A stretch of DNA of 17,595 nt, taken from JBBQWT01 sp038210375 (GTDB taxonomy: Bacteria; Acidobacteriota; Terriglobia; Terriglobales; Acidobacteriaceae). The stretch covers positions 1 through 17,595 of the forward strand of contig JBBQWT010000039.1 of NCBI GenBank assembly GCA_038210375.1. The letters are read 5' to 3'. Both the position numbers and the translations under genes were made by a program. The notes below the pieces were generated by a model. The model was not told the origin of the DNA and made no database searches. It saw nothing but the letters and a program-made list of their open reading frames with translations. This document shows, piece by piece, positions 7,532 through 14,650 of this stretch (positions within the stretch are counted from its first letter, which is position 1; each line of letters opens with the position of its first letter).

Positions 7532-8251
7532 ATGGAACCGGTATTCAAACGCATCCTGCTGAAGATCTCCGGAGAAGCCCTTGCCGGAGGCCGGGAATTC
7601 GGCATTGATGTGGCGCGCGTGCACGAGATTGCCACCGAGATCCAGGACATTGCCGCCACCGGGGTGCAGGTCGCGATCGTAGTGGGCGGCGGAAACTTCT
7701 TTCGCGGGGTGGCCGAGCAGGCCCACCGCATGGACCGCGTCTCCGCCGATCACATGGGCATGCTGGCCACCATGATCAACGCGCTGGCCATGCAGGATGC
7801 GCTGGAGAAACGCTCGGTCGAGACCCGCGTGATGTCGGCGATCGAAATGAACCAGGTGGCCGAGCCGTTCATTCGTCTGCGCGCCCTGCGCCATCTGGAG
7901 CGCGGCCGGGTGGTGATCTTCGGCGCCGGCACCGGCAACCCTTACTTTTCCACCGACTCTGCCGCGTCGCTGCGCGCGATGGAGATCAAGGCCGACGTGC
8001 TACTCAAAGCCACCAAGGTGGATGGCATTTATGACGCCGATCCCATCCTGGTGAAGGACGCAACCAAATTCCCCAGGATTTCATATATGGACGTCATCAA
8101 AAAAGGGCTGAAGGTCATGGACACTACCGCCATCAGCCTGTGCAAAGACAACAACATGCCCATCATCATCTTTAATCTGAACCAGCCCGGCAACATCCGG
8201 CGCGTAATCATGGGCGAGCGCATCGGGTCGCTGATCAGCTCGCGTCCTTAG
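7532..8251 (+). CDS. pyrH: UMP kinase
   Basis: PyrH phosphorylates UMP to UDP with ATP, feeding pyrimidine nucleotide synthesis. It is an amino acid kinase-fold hexamer regulated by GTP and UTP in many bacteria. The 239-residue product has the family length and motifs: FKRILLKISGEALAG at the start, VVGGGNFFRG, DHMGMLATMINALAMQDALE, GTGNPYFSTDSAASLRA and KATKVDGIYDADP. It lies 66 bases after tsf. No good ribosome binding site precedes the ATG at 7532, so translation may depend on other features; the N terminus fits the family, so the start is kept. Confidence 0.96.
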   Translation: MEPVFKRILLKISGEALAGGREFGIDVARVHEIATEIQDIAATGVQVAIVVGGGNFFRGVAEQAHRMDRVSADHMGMLATMINALAMQDALEKRSVETRVMSAIEMNQVAEPFIRLRALRHLERGRVVIFGAGTGNPYFSTDSAASLRAMEIKADVLLKATKVDGIYDADPILVKDATKFPRISYMDVIKKGLKVMDTTAISLCKDNNMPIIIFNLNQPGNIRRVIMGERIGSLISSRP

Positions 8252-8291
8252 GCCCTCACCGCGCGGCACTCTTCCTTCCGGTTTACCGCAT

Positions 8292-8321
8292 CATGAATTT
8301 CATGCACCGTTTATTTATAAT
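8292..8321 (+). promoter_or_regulatory. Candidate promoter for frr with overlapping palindrome
   Basis: A perfect -10 TATAAT stands at 8316-8321. The -35 region, 17 bases upstream, is weak (ATGAAT 8293-8298). CATGAA-T-TTCATG, a perfect inverted repeat, covers 8292-8304 and overlaps that -35. Transcription from here would start about 27 bases before the frr ATG. Confidence 0.4.
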
Positions 8322-8354
8322 GGCGGCTCCAACAAAGCTCCTCCAGGCAAACTT

Positions 8355-8942
8355 ATGGCCCAACTGACGATGGTTAGCATTCCCGCGCTCAAGGACGCCT
8401 ATATCCAGCTCAAGATCCGCATGGATAAAGCGGTCAACGACTTCCGCAACGATCTTGCGGCCACCCGCACCGGCCGCGCCTCGGTGCATATGCTCGACGA
8501 GGTGCGCGTGGAACTTTACGGGACCGAAATGCCGCTCAACCAGGTATCGCAGGTGCATGCCGCCGAAGCCCAGTTGATCACCGTACAGCCTTACGACCCC
8601 ACCGCGCTGGCGGCCATCGAAAAAGCCATCACCGCCGCCGGTCTCGGCCTCAACCCGCAGAGCGACGGCAAGATCATCCGGCTGCCCATTCCCGCGCTCA
8701 CCGAAGAGCGCCGCAAGGAAATGGTGAAGCACCTGAACCGCGTGCTCGAAGAACATCGCACCGCGGTACGCAATATCAGGCGCGACGGCAACGACATCAT
8801 CAAGAAGGCCATGAAGGACAAGACCATCTCCGAAGACGAGGAGCGCCGGGCGCTGGACGAAATTCAAAAGCTTACCGACGAAGAGATCAAGAAGATGGAA
8901 GAGCTTTCGAAGAACAAGGAAAAAGAAGTAATGGCGATCTAG
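8355..8942 (+). CDS. frr: Ribosome recycling factor
   Basis: With EF-G, RRF splits the post-termination ribosome. The 195-residue product shows the family pattern: a helical region with LAATRTGRASVHMLDEVRVE (the RTGRAS motif), YGTEMPLNQVSQV of domain II, LPIPALTEERRKEMVKHLN, and a C-terminal helix ending MEELSKNKEKEVMAI. The start at ATG 8355 has only a weak upstream AGG. ATG 8370 would give a 190-residue form, closer to the usual 185, so the start is uncertain by five residues. The gene closes the tsf-pyrH-frr block and its stop lies only 8 bases from the stop of convergent hemH. Confidence 0.95.
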   Translation: MAQLTMVSIPALKDAYIQLKIRMDKAVNDFRNDLAATRTGRASVHMLDEVRVELYGTEMPLNQVSQVHAAEAQLITVQPYDPTALAAIEKAITAAGLGLNPQSDGKIIRLPIPALTEERRKEMVKHLNRVLEEHRTAVRNIRRDGNDIIKKAMKDKTISEDEERRALDEIQKLTDEEIKKMEELSKNKEKEVMAI

Positions 8943-8953
8943 CGGCTTCGCTA
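8940..8953. other. Hairpin formed by the two convergent stop codons
   Basis: TAGCG-GCTT-CGCTA is a perfect 5-bp hairpin. It contains the frr stop (8940-8942, plus) and the hemH stop (8951-8953, minus) as its ends. No T-run follows on either strand, so it is not a strong intrinsic terminator. Confidence 0.4.
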
Positions 8954-9874
8954 AGACGCGCTCATCGCCAGTTGTTCCATGCGGCTGCGCGCCAGGTCGG
9001 CCAGGGCATCGATGAATACCGGGGAGGTATTCAGCGATTGCGTGCGCCACAGTTTCATGCCGTGTTGCGCCGCAAATTGCTGGAAGCTGATGTCAATGTC
9101 GTACAGAACTTCCACGTGGTCGCAGACAAACCCCACCGGATCGATCAACACCCCATGATGGCCTTCTGCTTTATACGCAAGGATGGTCGCTTCCACGGTA
9201 GGTCCAATCCAGGTTCCACCCGACATGCCCTGGCTTTGAAAGGCAAATGACCAGTCAATCATGCCGGCAACCTGCTGGGCCACCAGCGTCGCGGTTTCCT
9301 TGGTCTGGCTGCCGTACGGATCTCCAGCCTGGATGGTGCGGCAGGGAACACTGTGCGCGGTGAAGATTACCGGGAGGGTGGCGCCGGCTTCGCGGCAGGC
9401 CGCGTCCCACGCGGTGCGCAGTTGTTCGGCGAAGGCCTTGATCAGCAGGGGATGATCGTGCCACGCGTCGATGAATTCAATTTTCAGCTCGGTCCCGGCT
9501 TCGGCAAAAGCGGCACGGCGATAGAGCCCGACGCTGGTGCGAGAATTTTGCGGCGCCAGGCAGATGGCCAGCGCGCGGGTGATGCCGTCGGAAACCATTT
9601 CTTTCACTGCTGTGGTGATGTAGGGCTTCCAGTTACGCATACCGACATACACCGGCAGGTCGAGCTGGCGTGATAGCGCAGCCGCCTGGGCCATGGTGAT
9701 ATCGGTCAGCGGTGAGCGGCCGATGAGCCCGTAGCGGTGGCTGACCTCGTCCAGGGCTTCCTGCGGAATGGCGCGGCCGCTGGTGATGTTGCGCATGAAC
9801 TCCGGTACATCGGCCGCCGACTCCGGGCTGCCGTGCGCCAGCAGCAGAATTCCAGTCTTGTCGCGTCCGCTCAT
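8951..9874 (-). CDS. hemH: Ferrochelatase (protoporphyrin or coproporphyrin)
   Basis: This enzyme inserts Fe2+ into a porphyrin ring near the end of heme synthesis. The 307-residue product has HGSPES near residue 14, RYGLIGRSPL at 47-56, MRNWKPYI at 79-86, FTAHSVP at 171-177 with the metal-binding His174, and PVGFVCDHVEVLYDID at 246-261 with the acidic partner Glu255. The ATG at 9874 follows AGGTGAGG. It overlaps the hemE stop by the sequence ATGA, indicating translational coupling. Sequence alone does not settle whether it uses protoporphyrin IX or coproporphyrin III; no oxidase (hemG/hemY) or HemQ gene is adjacent to decide it. Confidence 0.93.
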   Translation of the reverse strand: MSGRDKTGILLLAHGSPESAADVPEFMRNITSGRAIPQEALDEVSHRYGLIGRSPLTDITMAQAAALSRQLDLPVYVGMRNWKPYITTAVKEMVSDGITRALAICLAPQNSRTSVGLYRRAAFAEAGTELKIEFIDAWHDHPLLIKAFAEQLRTAWDAACREAGATLPVIFTAHSVPCRTIQAGDPYGSQTKETATLVAQQVAGMIDWSFAFQSQGMSGGTWIGPTVEATILAYKAEGHHGVLIDPVGFVCDHVEVLYDIDISFQQFAAQHGMKLWRTQSLNTSPVFIDALADLARSRMEQLAMSAS

Positions 9875-10956
9875 CGGGACCTCACCTTCTCGCCAGCACT
9901 TTCCGCGGCCGCGGTGCGAGCGCCGGCGGAGTCGTGCCCGTGCACAAATTCCACCAGGTCTTTAACTTTTTGTACTGGAGTCTCGGGCAACACGCCGTGG
10001 CCCAGATTGAAAATATGTCCGGGACGCCCGGCGGCGCGCCGCAAAATATCGGCGGCGCGCTCGCGAATCTCAGTCGCGCCGGCAAACAGCAGCACCGGAT
10101 CGAGGTTGCCTTGCACCGCGCCGCGGCCACCGAGCGAATCCCACGCCTGGTCGAGCGGCATGCGCCAGTCAACCCCAATCACATCCGCGCCGGTCTCCTG
10201 CATGCTGGGCAGCAGGGTGGAGGTGTCGGTGCCGAAATAAATTACGGGGACCCCGGTGCGCCGCAGCAATTGGATCAACTTGCGCGTAGGCGCTTGCACG
10301 TAACGGCGGTAGTCGCCCGGATCGAGGCATCCCACCCAGCTATCAAAAACCTGCAGAGCGTCAGCGCCGGCCCGCACTTGCTCAGCGGCATATTCCGCGA
10401 GCACCTTCACCAGTTTATCGAGCAGCTCATCCCACGCCTGCGGGGATTCATACATGGTGCGCTTGGTATGGATGAAATTGCGCGAGCTGCCGCCTTCGAT
10501 CATGTAACTGGCCAGGGTGAACGGAGCTCCGCAGAAACCGATCACCGGGACTTTCGCGCCAAAATGACGGCTGACCAGGCGTACTGACTCGGCAACGTAG
10601 TTTAGATCGGCAGCGCGGTCATCTCGCAGCGCGGTTATCTGCGCGGCGGAACGCAGCGGCTCTTCTATGACCGGGCCCTCGCCGGCCTGGAAGCTGAACT
10701 TCAGTCCCATGACTTCGAGTGGCAACAGCAGGTCGGCAAAAATAATGGCGGCGTCCACACCCAGGATTTCGGCGGCGGTGATGGTGACTTCCGCGGCAAT
10801 TTCTGATTTCTTGCAGATTTCAAGAATGGAGTATTGCTTGCGCAACGTGCGATACTCGGGCATATAGCGGCCCGCCTGACGCATCAGCCAGATCGGCGTT
10901 CCTTCGTGGGGAAGGCACTTGCAGGCCTTGATAAACAGGGAATCCGGGGCTGACAT
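9871..10956 (-). CDS. hemE: Uroporphyrinogen decarboxylase
   Basis: HemE removes four acetate carboxyls from uroporphyrinogen III to give coproporphyrinogen III. The 361-residue product is of normal length and has both family signatures: PIWLMRQAGRYMPEYR at residues 21-36 (substrate-binding arginines) and GFCGAPFTLASYMIEGG at 140-156 (with Tyr151). FADLLLPLE at 73-81 carries the catalytic Asp75, and NLGHGVLPETP lies near the C terminus. AAAGGGAG directly abuts the ATG at 10956, which is closer than usual. It is first in the hemE-hemH pair. Confidence 0.97.
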   Translation of the reverse strand: MSAPDSLFIKACKCLPHEGTPIWLMRQAGRYMPEYRTLRKQYSILEICKKSEIAAEVTITAAEILGVDAAIIFADLLLPLEVMGLKFSFQAGEGPVIEEPLRSAAQITALRDDRAADLNYVAESVRLVSRHFGAKVPVIGFCGAPFTLASYMIEGGSSRNFIHTKRTMYESPQAWDELLDKLVKVLAEYAAEQVRAGADALQVFDSWVGCLDPGDYRRYVQAPTRKLIQLLRRTGVPVIYFGTDTSTLLPSMQETGADVIGVDWRMPLDQAWDSLGGRGAVQGNLDPVLLFAGATEIRERAADILRRAAGRPGHIFNLGHGVLPETPVQKVKDLVEFVHGHDSAGARTAAAESAGEKVRSR

Positions 10957-11076
10957 CTCCCTTTGACTTTAGCATTTTTGTGCCGGGAAGAGCAGGGAGT
11001 AGCCCGAGGTTGTTGATCCGCTGAAAAAAAACGAGAGAAAGTTAACTTCAGGCGTGGGTTGTCGGTGCGCGAGTCT

Positions 11077-11505
11077 TCAGGAAGATTCGCTGTGTTTCGT
11101 AATCGCTGCTTTTCGGCTTCCAAGGTTACGTCGCCGATATTCGCGAAAGTGATGAACGGCCGCGTCAATTGAAACTCCCAGAACAAACCACCAGAGAGTC
11201 CCCAGGATTCCCCAGGCGGCGATGGCTAGTGCCGTGTGCTCCGTGGAAGTAAATATCACTCCGAAGGCGTATTCGGAAATTGGAGCATCAATGGTGAATA
11301 GAACCATAAACGGCCAACGTGCCGGCCCATCAAGCAGTGGTTGCGTCGAAATCCGGCGAGAGTCCAAGTGGCCGTGAACCAACAGAGATGAAGTATGGGT
11401 GCGGTATATCGGGCTCGGGCAAGTCTGTTCATGGATTCGTGCTAAGCGGTTGTCCCAAAATACGAGCGAAACAAATAACTGAAGGTTGATCGTTATACTG
11501 ACCAC
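11077..11505 (-). CDS. Small hypothetical membrane protein
   Basis: The frame opens at GTG 11505, overlapping the end of the upstream gene (stop at 11493) by 13 bases, and encodes 142 residues. Residues about 62-82 (WPFMVLFTIDAPISEYAFGV) and 92-114 (IAAWGILGTLWWFVLGVSI) are probable membrane segments, followed by a basic tail. A short hydrophobic stretch lies at about residues 8-17. No ribosome binding site is clear at the GTG. ATG 11307 would give a 76-residue form holding both strong segments, so the start is uncertain. I do not recognise the family. The overlap suggests coupled expression with the 304-residue protein. Confidence 0.5.
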   Translation of the reverse strand: MVSITINLQLFVSLVFWDNRLARIHEQTCPSPIYRTHTSSLLVHGHLDSRRISTQPLLDGPARWPFMVLFTIDAPISEYAFGVIFTSTEHTALAIAAWGILGTLWWFVLGVSIDAAVHHFREYRRRNLGSRKAAITKHSESS

Positions 11506-12407
11506 TCAAAGAATGAGGCGGGTTCCTGATTCATTTCCAGCAGCCGCGGAAGTTCATCACAGCGGGCTTTCAGTGTAGTGCTACATACCGGAACGTCTGC
11601 GAGGACTTGTTGCGCTATATCTTGTTCTGGTTGGCCGCTAAGGCGCTCAACCGCCTGTGTGAGCACAGCGGTCACGCGACTCAGGTTGAGGACCGACTTC
11701 AGGAACTCAACGTTTGGTTGTAACCAGCGATGGGTGTAAAGGTGCCCCGAAAACTCCCAGAGCCCCGGAGGCCCACCCCCGCGGTCACGAGTCCACGCGG
11801 CGAACACCGGATTATGATCTTCGGGGTACATCAAGCAGCTGAGGTACTGCACTGCCGCGACTGCTCTGCCCACCGTATCGAGCGCCCACCACGCGCTCCA
11901 CAATTGGTTTAGATCGGGAAAAAGTACTCCGTAAGTATTCAGTGCACCCACCCATCGGTAGGGTCGCGCCTTGCTACCTTCCCACGCGAGCCCTCGCTGG
12001 TCGTCAATCTCTTCAAGAATCGTCTGCCGCATAAACCGCGAAACGGCTGCACCTTGACGGGGAGTTAAATGCTTCGTAAATACCTGGCGATCAGCCAGGA
12101 CCTGGTAAAAGTATTCGACGAATCCCCCGTAACCTGAACTTGTGCGAAGCAGGTCAAAACGCCAGCCCTCCATGCAAAAAGGGAGCAGGTATCGAAATAG
12201 GTCCGCTTGGATCTCGGTGTAGAGGAGGTCCTGTGTGTATTCCCAAAGGTCACCGGGCTCCGCTCGTTCGTCACGTTTCAGGCGAGCCAGACGAGTAAGA
12301 TGTTTGCGTTTGTGATGATTGGCCGCCTGCGTAATTTTGTTGGGAAGAGGCGTCGTCCCCAGTCCCCGCCGGAGTGTAGCCAGTGCGCTGTTGTGAGAGG
12401 TTGTCAT
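11493..12407 (-). CDS. Hypothetical protein of unknown family (304 aa)
   Basis: I do not recognise this protein. It has no signal peptide and no membrane segment. It starts with a basic region (HHKRKHLTRLARLKRDE), then a long part rich in aromatic and acidic residues, including DLWEYTQDLL, SGYGGFVEYFYQVLAD, LTPRQGAAVSRFMRQTILEE, WSAWWALDT and HLYTHRWLQP. It is probably helical and cytoplasmic. No common catalytic motif was found. The ATG at 12407 lacks a clear ribosome binding site. The DNA here is visibly poorer in GC than the neighbouring housekeeping genes (31 of 60 in the line at 11701, against 38 of 60 at 7561, counted by hand), so acquisition by transfer is possible. Confidence 0.6.
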   Translation of the reverse strand: MTTSHNSALATLRRGLGTTPLPNKITQAANHHKRKHLTRLARLKRDERAEPGDLWEYTQDLLYTEIQADLFRYLLPFCMEGWRFDLLRTSSGYGGFVEYFYQVLADRQVFTKHLTPRQGAAVSRFMRQTILEEIDDQRGLAWEGSKARPYRWVGALNTYGVLFPDLNQLWSAWWALDTVGRAVAAVQYLSCLMYPEDHNPVFAAWTRDRGGGPPGLWEFSGHLYTHRWLQPNVEFLKSVLNLSRVTAVLTQAVERLSGQPEQDIAQQVLADVPVCSTTLKARCDELPRLLEMNQEPASFFEWSV

Positions 12408-12828
12408 GCGATATTCATGCGGTCGCAGCGCAAGATAGTGGTGAAAATCCTAAGGAATCAGGCTTCCCGGAAAAAGTGCAATTGCGGGTAATAAAAAAGG
12501 CCGCCGCTTCCCCCCGAAAGCGACAGCCCTTCCTAACAAACAAGTCGAGAATATCGCGACGCTTCGGGCGCTGCAAGTTACGTTGGTAATGGCGTGAAAA
12601 GTTGCGATCGGAAATGAACTATTCAACTGCTGCAATGTCCGCGGGAATGTTCCGGCGTCGGCTCCGTTGAGAACCAGTGATAGCGTCGCCGGTACTTTAC
12701 AAAGGTTTTACATCAATTGACTCAGCTTTGACGTTGATGTTTGCTCGGCCGTGTTTGAATAACTAAAGAATCCGAGCGGCGCTGCGAACTCGTACTCCAG
12801 TGTCAATCGCGTGAGGAGAAAATCAGCC
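12408..12828. other. Divergent intergenic region, no gene supported
   Basis: About 420 bases lie between the 304-residue protein gene and the sigma-like gene. TTGACT (12717-12722) and TTGACG (12728-12733) are -35-like words near the sigma-like gene, but no -10 at standard spacing matches well, so no promoter is called. GGAATGTTCC is a short dyad near 12646. Nothing else recognisable was seen. Confidence 0.45.
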
Positions 12829-13440
12829 ATGGTGCAGAAGAGTGAAATGTGCGCGGCCTTTGCCCAGAACACGGAATCGCTTTTTCGTTTGTCCTACCTG
12901 ATCACCGGGGAACAAGCCAAGGCGGAAAAGTGTTTTGTGCAGGCGCTGGAGACGGCCACCGCTTCCGCGGGCACAGTCGCCGGCAGCGATTTTGTGCTGC
13001 CTTGGGCGAAACGGGTGGTTATCAAGACCTCGATCAGCACCCTGGCGCCGGCCGGAGCGATGAATGGAGCTGCGCCGCGCGCTTTCGATCCCGCCTGTGT
13101 GGAAGACCAATTTATGGAAGCTACTGCGGCGCGGTATGATGCGCGATCCCAGGATGGCTCGGATAGGGCCGAGCCGGCCAATGACCCTCTCTGCGAAGGT
13201 CTGCTCAGCTTGAAACCGCTGCTGCGCGTAGCCTTCGTCCTTCGCTATCTCGAACTACTTTCCAAGCGCGACATCGCGCTGCTGTTGGACGTGTCCCCCG
13301 CGGTCCTGAACCGCGCGCTGCAAAGCGCGCTGGTGAAGCTGGCTGCATGCGCCGGGCCACGCTTCATGGCATTCAATGAACACACCGCAGGTCCGGCTTT
13401 TGCCCTGCGGCAAGCCGGCTCATCTGCGCAACCCGCGTAA
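12829..13440 (+). CDS. ECF-type sigma-70-like protein
   Basis: The 203-residue product starts at ATG 12829, preceded by GAGGAG (12813-12818). Residues 10-70 resemble sigma region 2: FAQNTESLFRLSYLITGEQA is like the LYRLAYRLTGD start, and PWAKRVVIKTSIS occupies the place of the usual W-x-x-R-[IV] helix. Residues 124-173 resemble region 4: LSLKPLLRVAFVLRYLELLS, then the helix-turn-helix KRDIALLLDVSPAVLNRALQ. The region 2 part is diverged, lacking the usual DLVQE motif (here KCFVQAL). It could be an active ECF sigma factor or a degenerate regulatory relative. No anti-sigma gene is adjacent, but a STAS-domain gene follows. Confidence 0.65.
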   Translation: MVQKSEMCAAFAQNTESLFRLSYLITGEQAKAEKCFVQALETATASAGTVAGSDFVLPWAKRVVIKTSISTLAPAGAMNGAAPRAFDPACVEDQFMEATAARYDARSQDGSDRAEPANDPLCEGLLSLKPLLRVAFVLRYLELLSKRDIALLLDVSPAVLNRALQSALVKLAACAGPRFMAFNEHTAGPAFALRQAGSSAQPA

Positions 13441-13460
13441 CCGAATCTATTCATCGGGAA

Positions 13461-13500
13461 GAGGATTTCCCATTCCACCGTCGAAACAGGGAATATCCTC
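13461..13500 (+). other. Hairpin after the sigma-like gene
   Basis: GAGGATTTCCC (13461-13471) pairs with GGGAATATCCTC (13489-13500) as an 11-bp stem with one bulged T and a 17-base loop. It lies 20 bases after the stop codon. The following bases (TGAACTTTTC) are only weakly T-rich, so it may be a poor terminator or an attenuating/processing structure before the STAS gene. Confidence 0.5.
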
Positions 13501-13666
13501 TGAACTTTTCCGCGTGCTCCTGCGTATATAACCGCAGTAAAAGATTCAAAAGTTTACTTTCTTTGCGGGGCGAAAAGCGACCTTTTGCGATTCCAACCGT
13601 CTAATGAAGTGTGCAAGGAACCCGGCCATGATTGGCCCGCGCACAAAGAAAAGAAGAGGTAGCAAG

Positions 13667-14047
13667 ATGAGATTACATGTAAGAACAAGCAAAGGGACAA
13701 ACGACGCGACCGTGCTGCATGTATCCGGTCACCTGGTGGTCGGCGACGCCGCCTCAAAATTACAGGAGAACGTAACCCGTCAGGCCGCCCGGCGGCTGGT
13801 CGTGGACATTGCCAGCGTAAACGTGATCGATGGCGCCGGATTGGGCACGCTGGTATGGCTGCGCAACTGGGCCGTCTCCAGCGGACGCAAATTGACTTTT
13901 GCCAATCCCACAGCAAGGGTTCTCGAGCTGCTCGAGCTCACCCGCCTGGACGCCGTCCTCGACCTGTGCACGACCGAGGAGAAACCCGTGGCACGCCTGG
14001 CAGGCAGCTCCGCCAGCATTCAATGCTGCAGCGCCGCCGTGCGCTAA
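13667..14047 (+). CDS. STAS-domain protein (anti-sigma factor antagonist-like)
   Basis: The 126-residue product starts at ATG 13667, 6 bases after GAGGT. It follows the single-domain STAS fold: an N-terminal strand region, TVLHVSGHLVVGDAASKLQE, RRLVVDIASVNVIDGAGLGT at 42-61, then WLRNWAVSSGRKLTFANPT and a final helix. SpoIIAA/RsbV-type antagonists carry Ser (or Ser/Thr) in the loop D-S-[ST]-G-L-G. Here it is D55-G56-A57-G58-L-G, with no hydroxyl residue, so switching by phosphorylation at that site is not possible. The C-terminal tail (SSASIQCCSAAVR) is unusual. A strong terminator follows. Confidence 0.85.
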   Translation: MRLHVRTSKGTNDATVLHVSGHLVVGDAASKLQENVTRQAARRLVVDIASVNVIDGAGLGTLVWLRNWAVSSGRKLTFANPTARVLELLELTRLDAVLDLCTTEEKPVARLAGSSASIQCCSAAVR

Positions 14048-14063
14048 CTATTGCTGAACATGG

Positions 14064-14099
14064 CGCCAGGCTGCCTGTGCGGCCTGGCGTTTGTTTTTC
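14064..14099 (+). terminator. Intrinsic terminator after the STAS gene
   Basis: A perfect 8-bp stem, CGCCAGGC (14064-14071) with GCCTGGCG (14082-14089), has a 10-base loop and is followed by TTTGTTTTT (14090-14098). It lies 16 bases after the stop of the STAS gene. Confidence 0.85.
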
Positions 14100-14205
14100 T
14101 GGTAGGGCACTATGGGCTTGCAAGCCTCTGCCGTGGAAGAAATTCCACCGTGCCGGTTGTCAAACCTTTAGGTTTTAACTCACTCCCACCTAATACCCAC
14201 ACTAT

Positions 14206-14643
14206 CTAAGTTGTTGTACCCCGCTGAAATGACCCAGCGATCAGCGCCGCAAGACTCACGCCCAGCATCGCCCCCAGCAGCAGCCGTACCCATGGGACAT
14301 TCCCATGCCAACCCGCCAGCTCGGTGGCGACGTCGAGGGCGTTCGCAAACGCGAAGATCGTTGTGCTGCGAATAAGCATGGGTCGTGGCGCGCGCCACCA
14401 GGCGCCGGCGGCGACTCCAGCGTAAATTCCCAGGCAGCGGTAGCAAATTGCGACTGGCGCCCCCCAAAACCACCAGGAGCGGGCGGGGTCCTGGTGGCAC
14501 ACCACTGAATAAAATTTCCTGATGGCGAATGCGGCCAGCCCGAAATTGAAATGCATAAGGGCAGGCGTGGCCACAGCGGCCAGGGTCAATCCCGCCGCCA
14601 GAGTGAAGAACCAAAGCCGCGGGGTCGTCCGTAGAAAGTACAT
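14206..14643 (-). CDS. DUF2085 membrane protein
   Basis: This 145-residue membrane protein has the DUF2085 signature: FYSVVCHQDPARSWWFWGAP with Cys49-His50, then VAICYRCLGIYAGVAAG with Cys67 and Cys70. Membrane segments are likely at about residues 10-30, 72-88, 95-110 and 118-137. The ATG at 14643 comes only 7 bases after the kbl stop, with AGG 8 bases upstream, so it is the third gene of the tdh-kbl operon. The Cys/His pattern suggests a metal or redox site. No biochemical role is established for the family to my knowledge. Confidence 0.85.
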   Translation of the reverse strand: MYFLRTTPRLWFFTLAAGLTLAAVATPALMHFNFGLAAFAIRKFYSVVCHQDPARSWWFWGAPVAICYRCLGIYAGVAAGAWWRAPRPMLIRSTTIFAFANALDVATELAGWHGNVPWVRLLLGAMLGVSLAALIAGSFQRGTTT

Positions 14644-14650
14644 GCGGGAC

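Noticed and set aside
8283..9050. 255-codon minus-strand open frame antisense to frr
   Set aside because: It lies antisense to a clear ribosome recycling factor gene and overlaps the end of hemH; the translation is His/Gly/Val-rich shadow sequence without a ribosome binding site.
9934..10587. 217-codon plus-strand open frame antisense to hemE
   Set aside because: hemE has both family signatures in the opposite strand; the antisense frame shows no recognisable protein.
14115..14126. 12-base palindrome GGCTTGCAAGCC as an operator
   Set aside because: It lies between converging genes (STAS and DUF2085), away from any promoter; likely chance.
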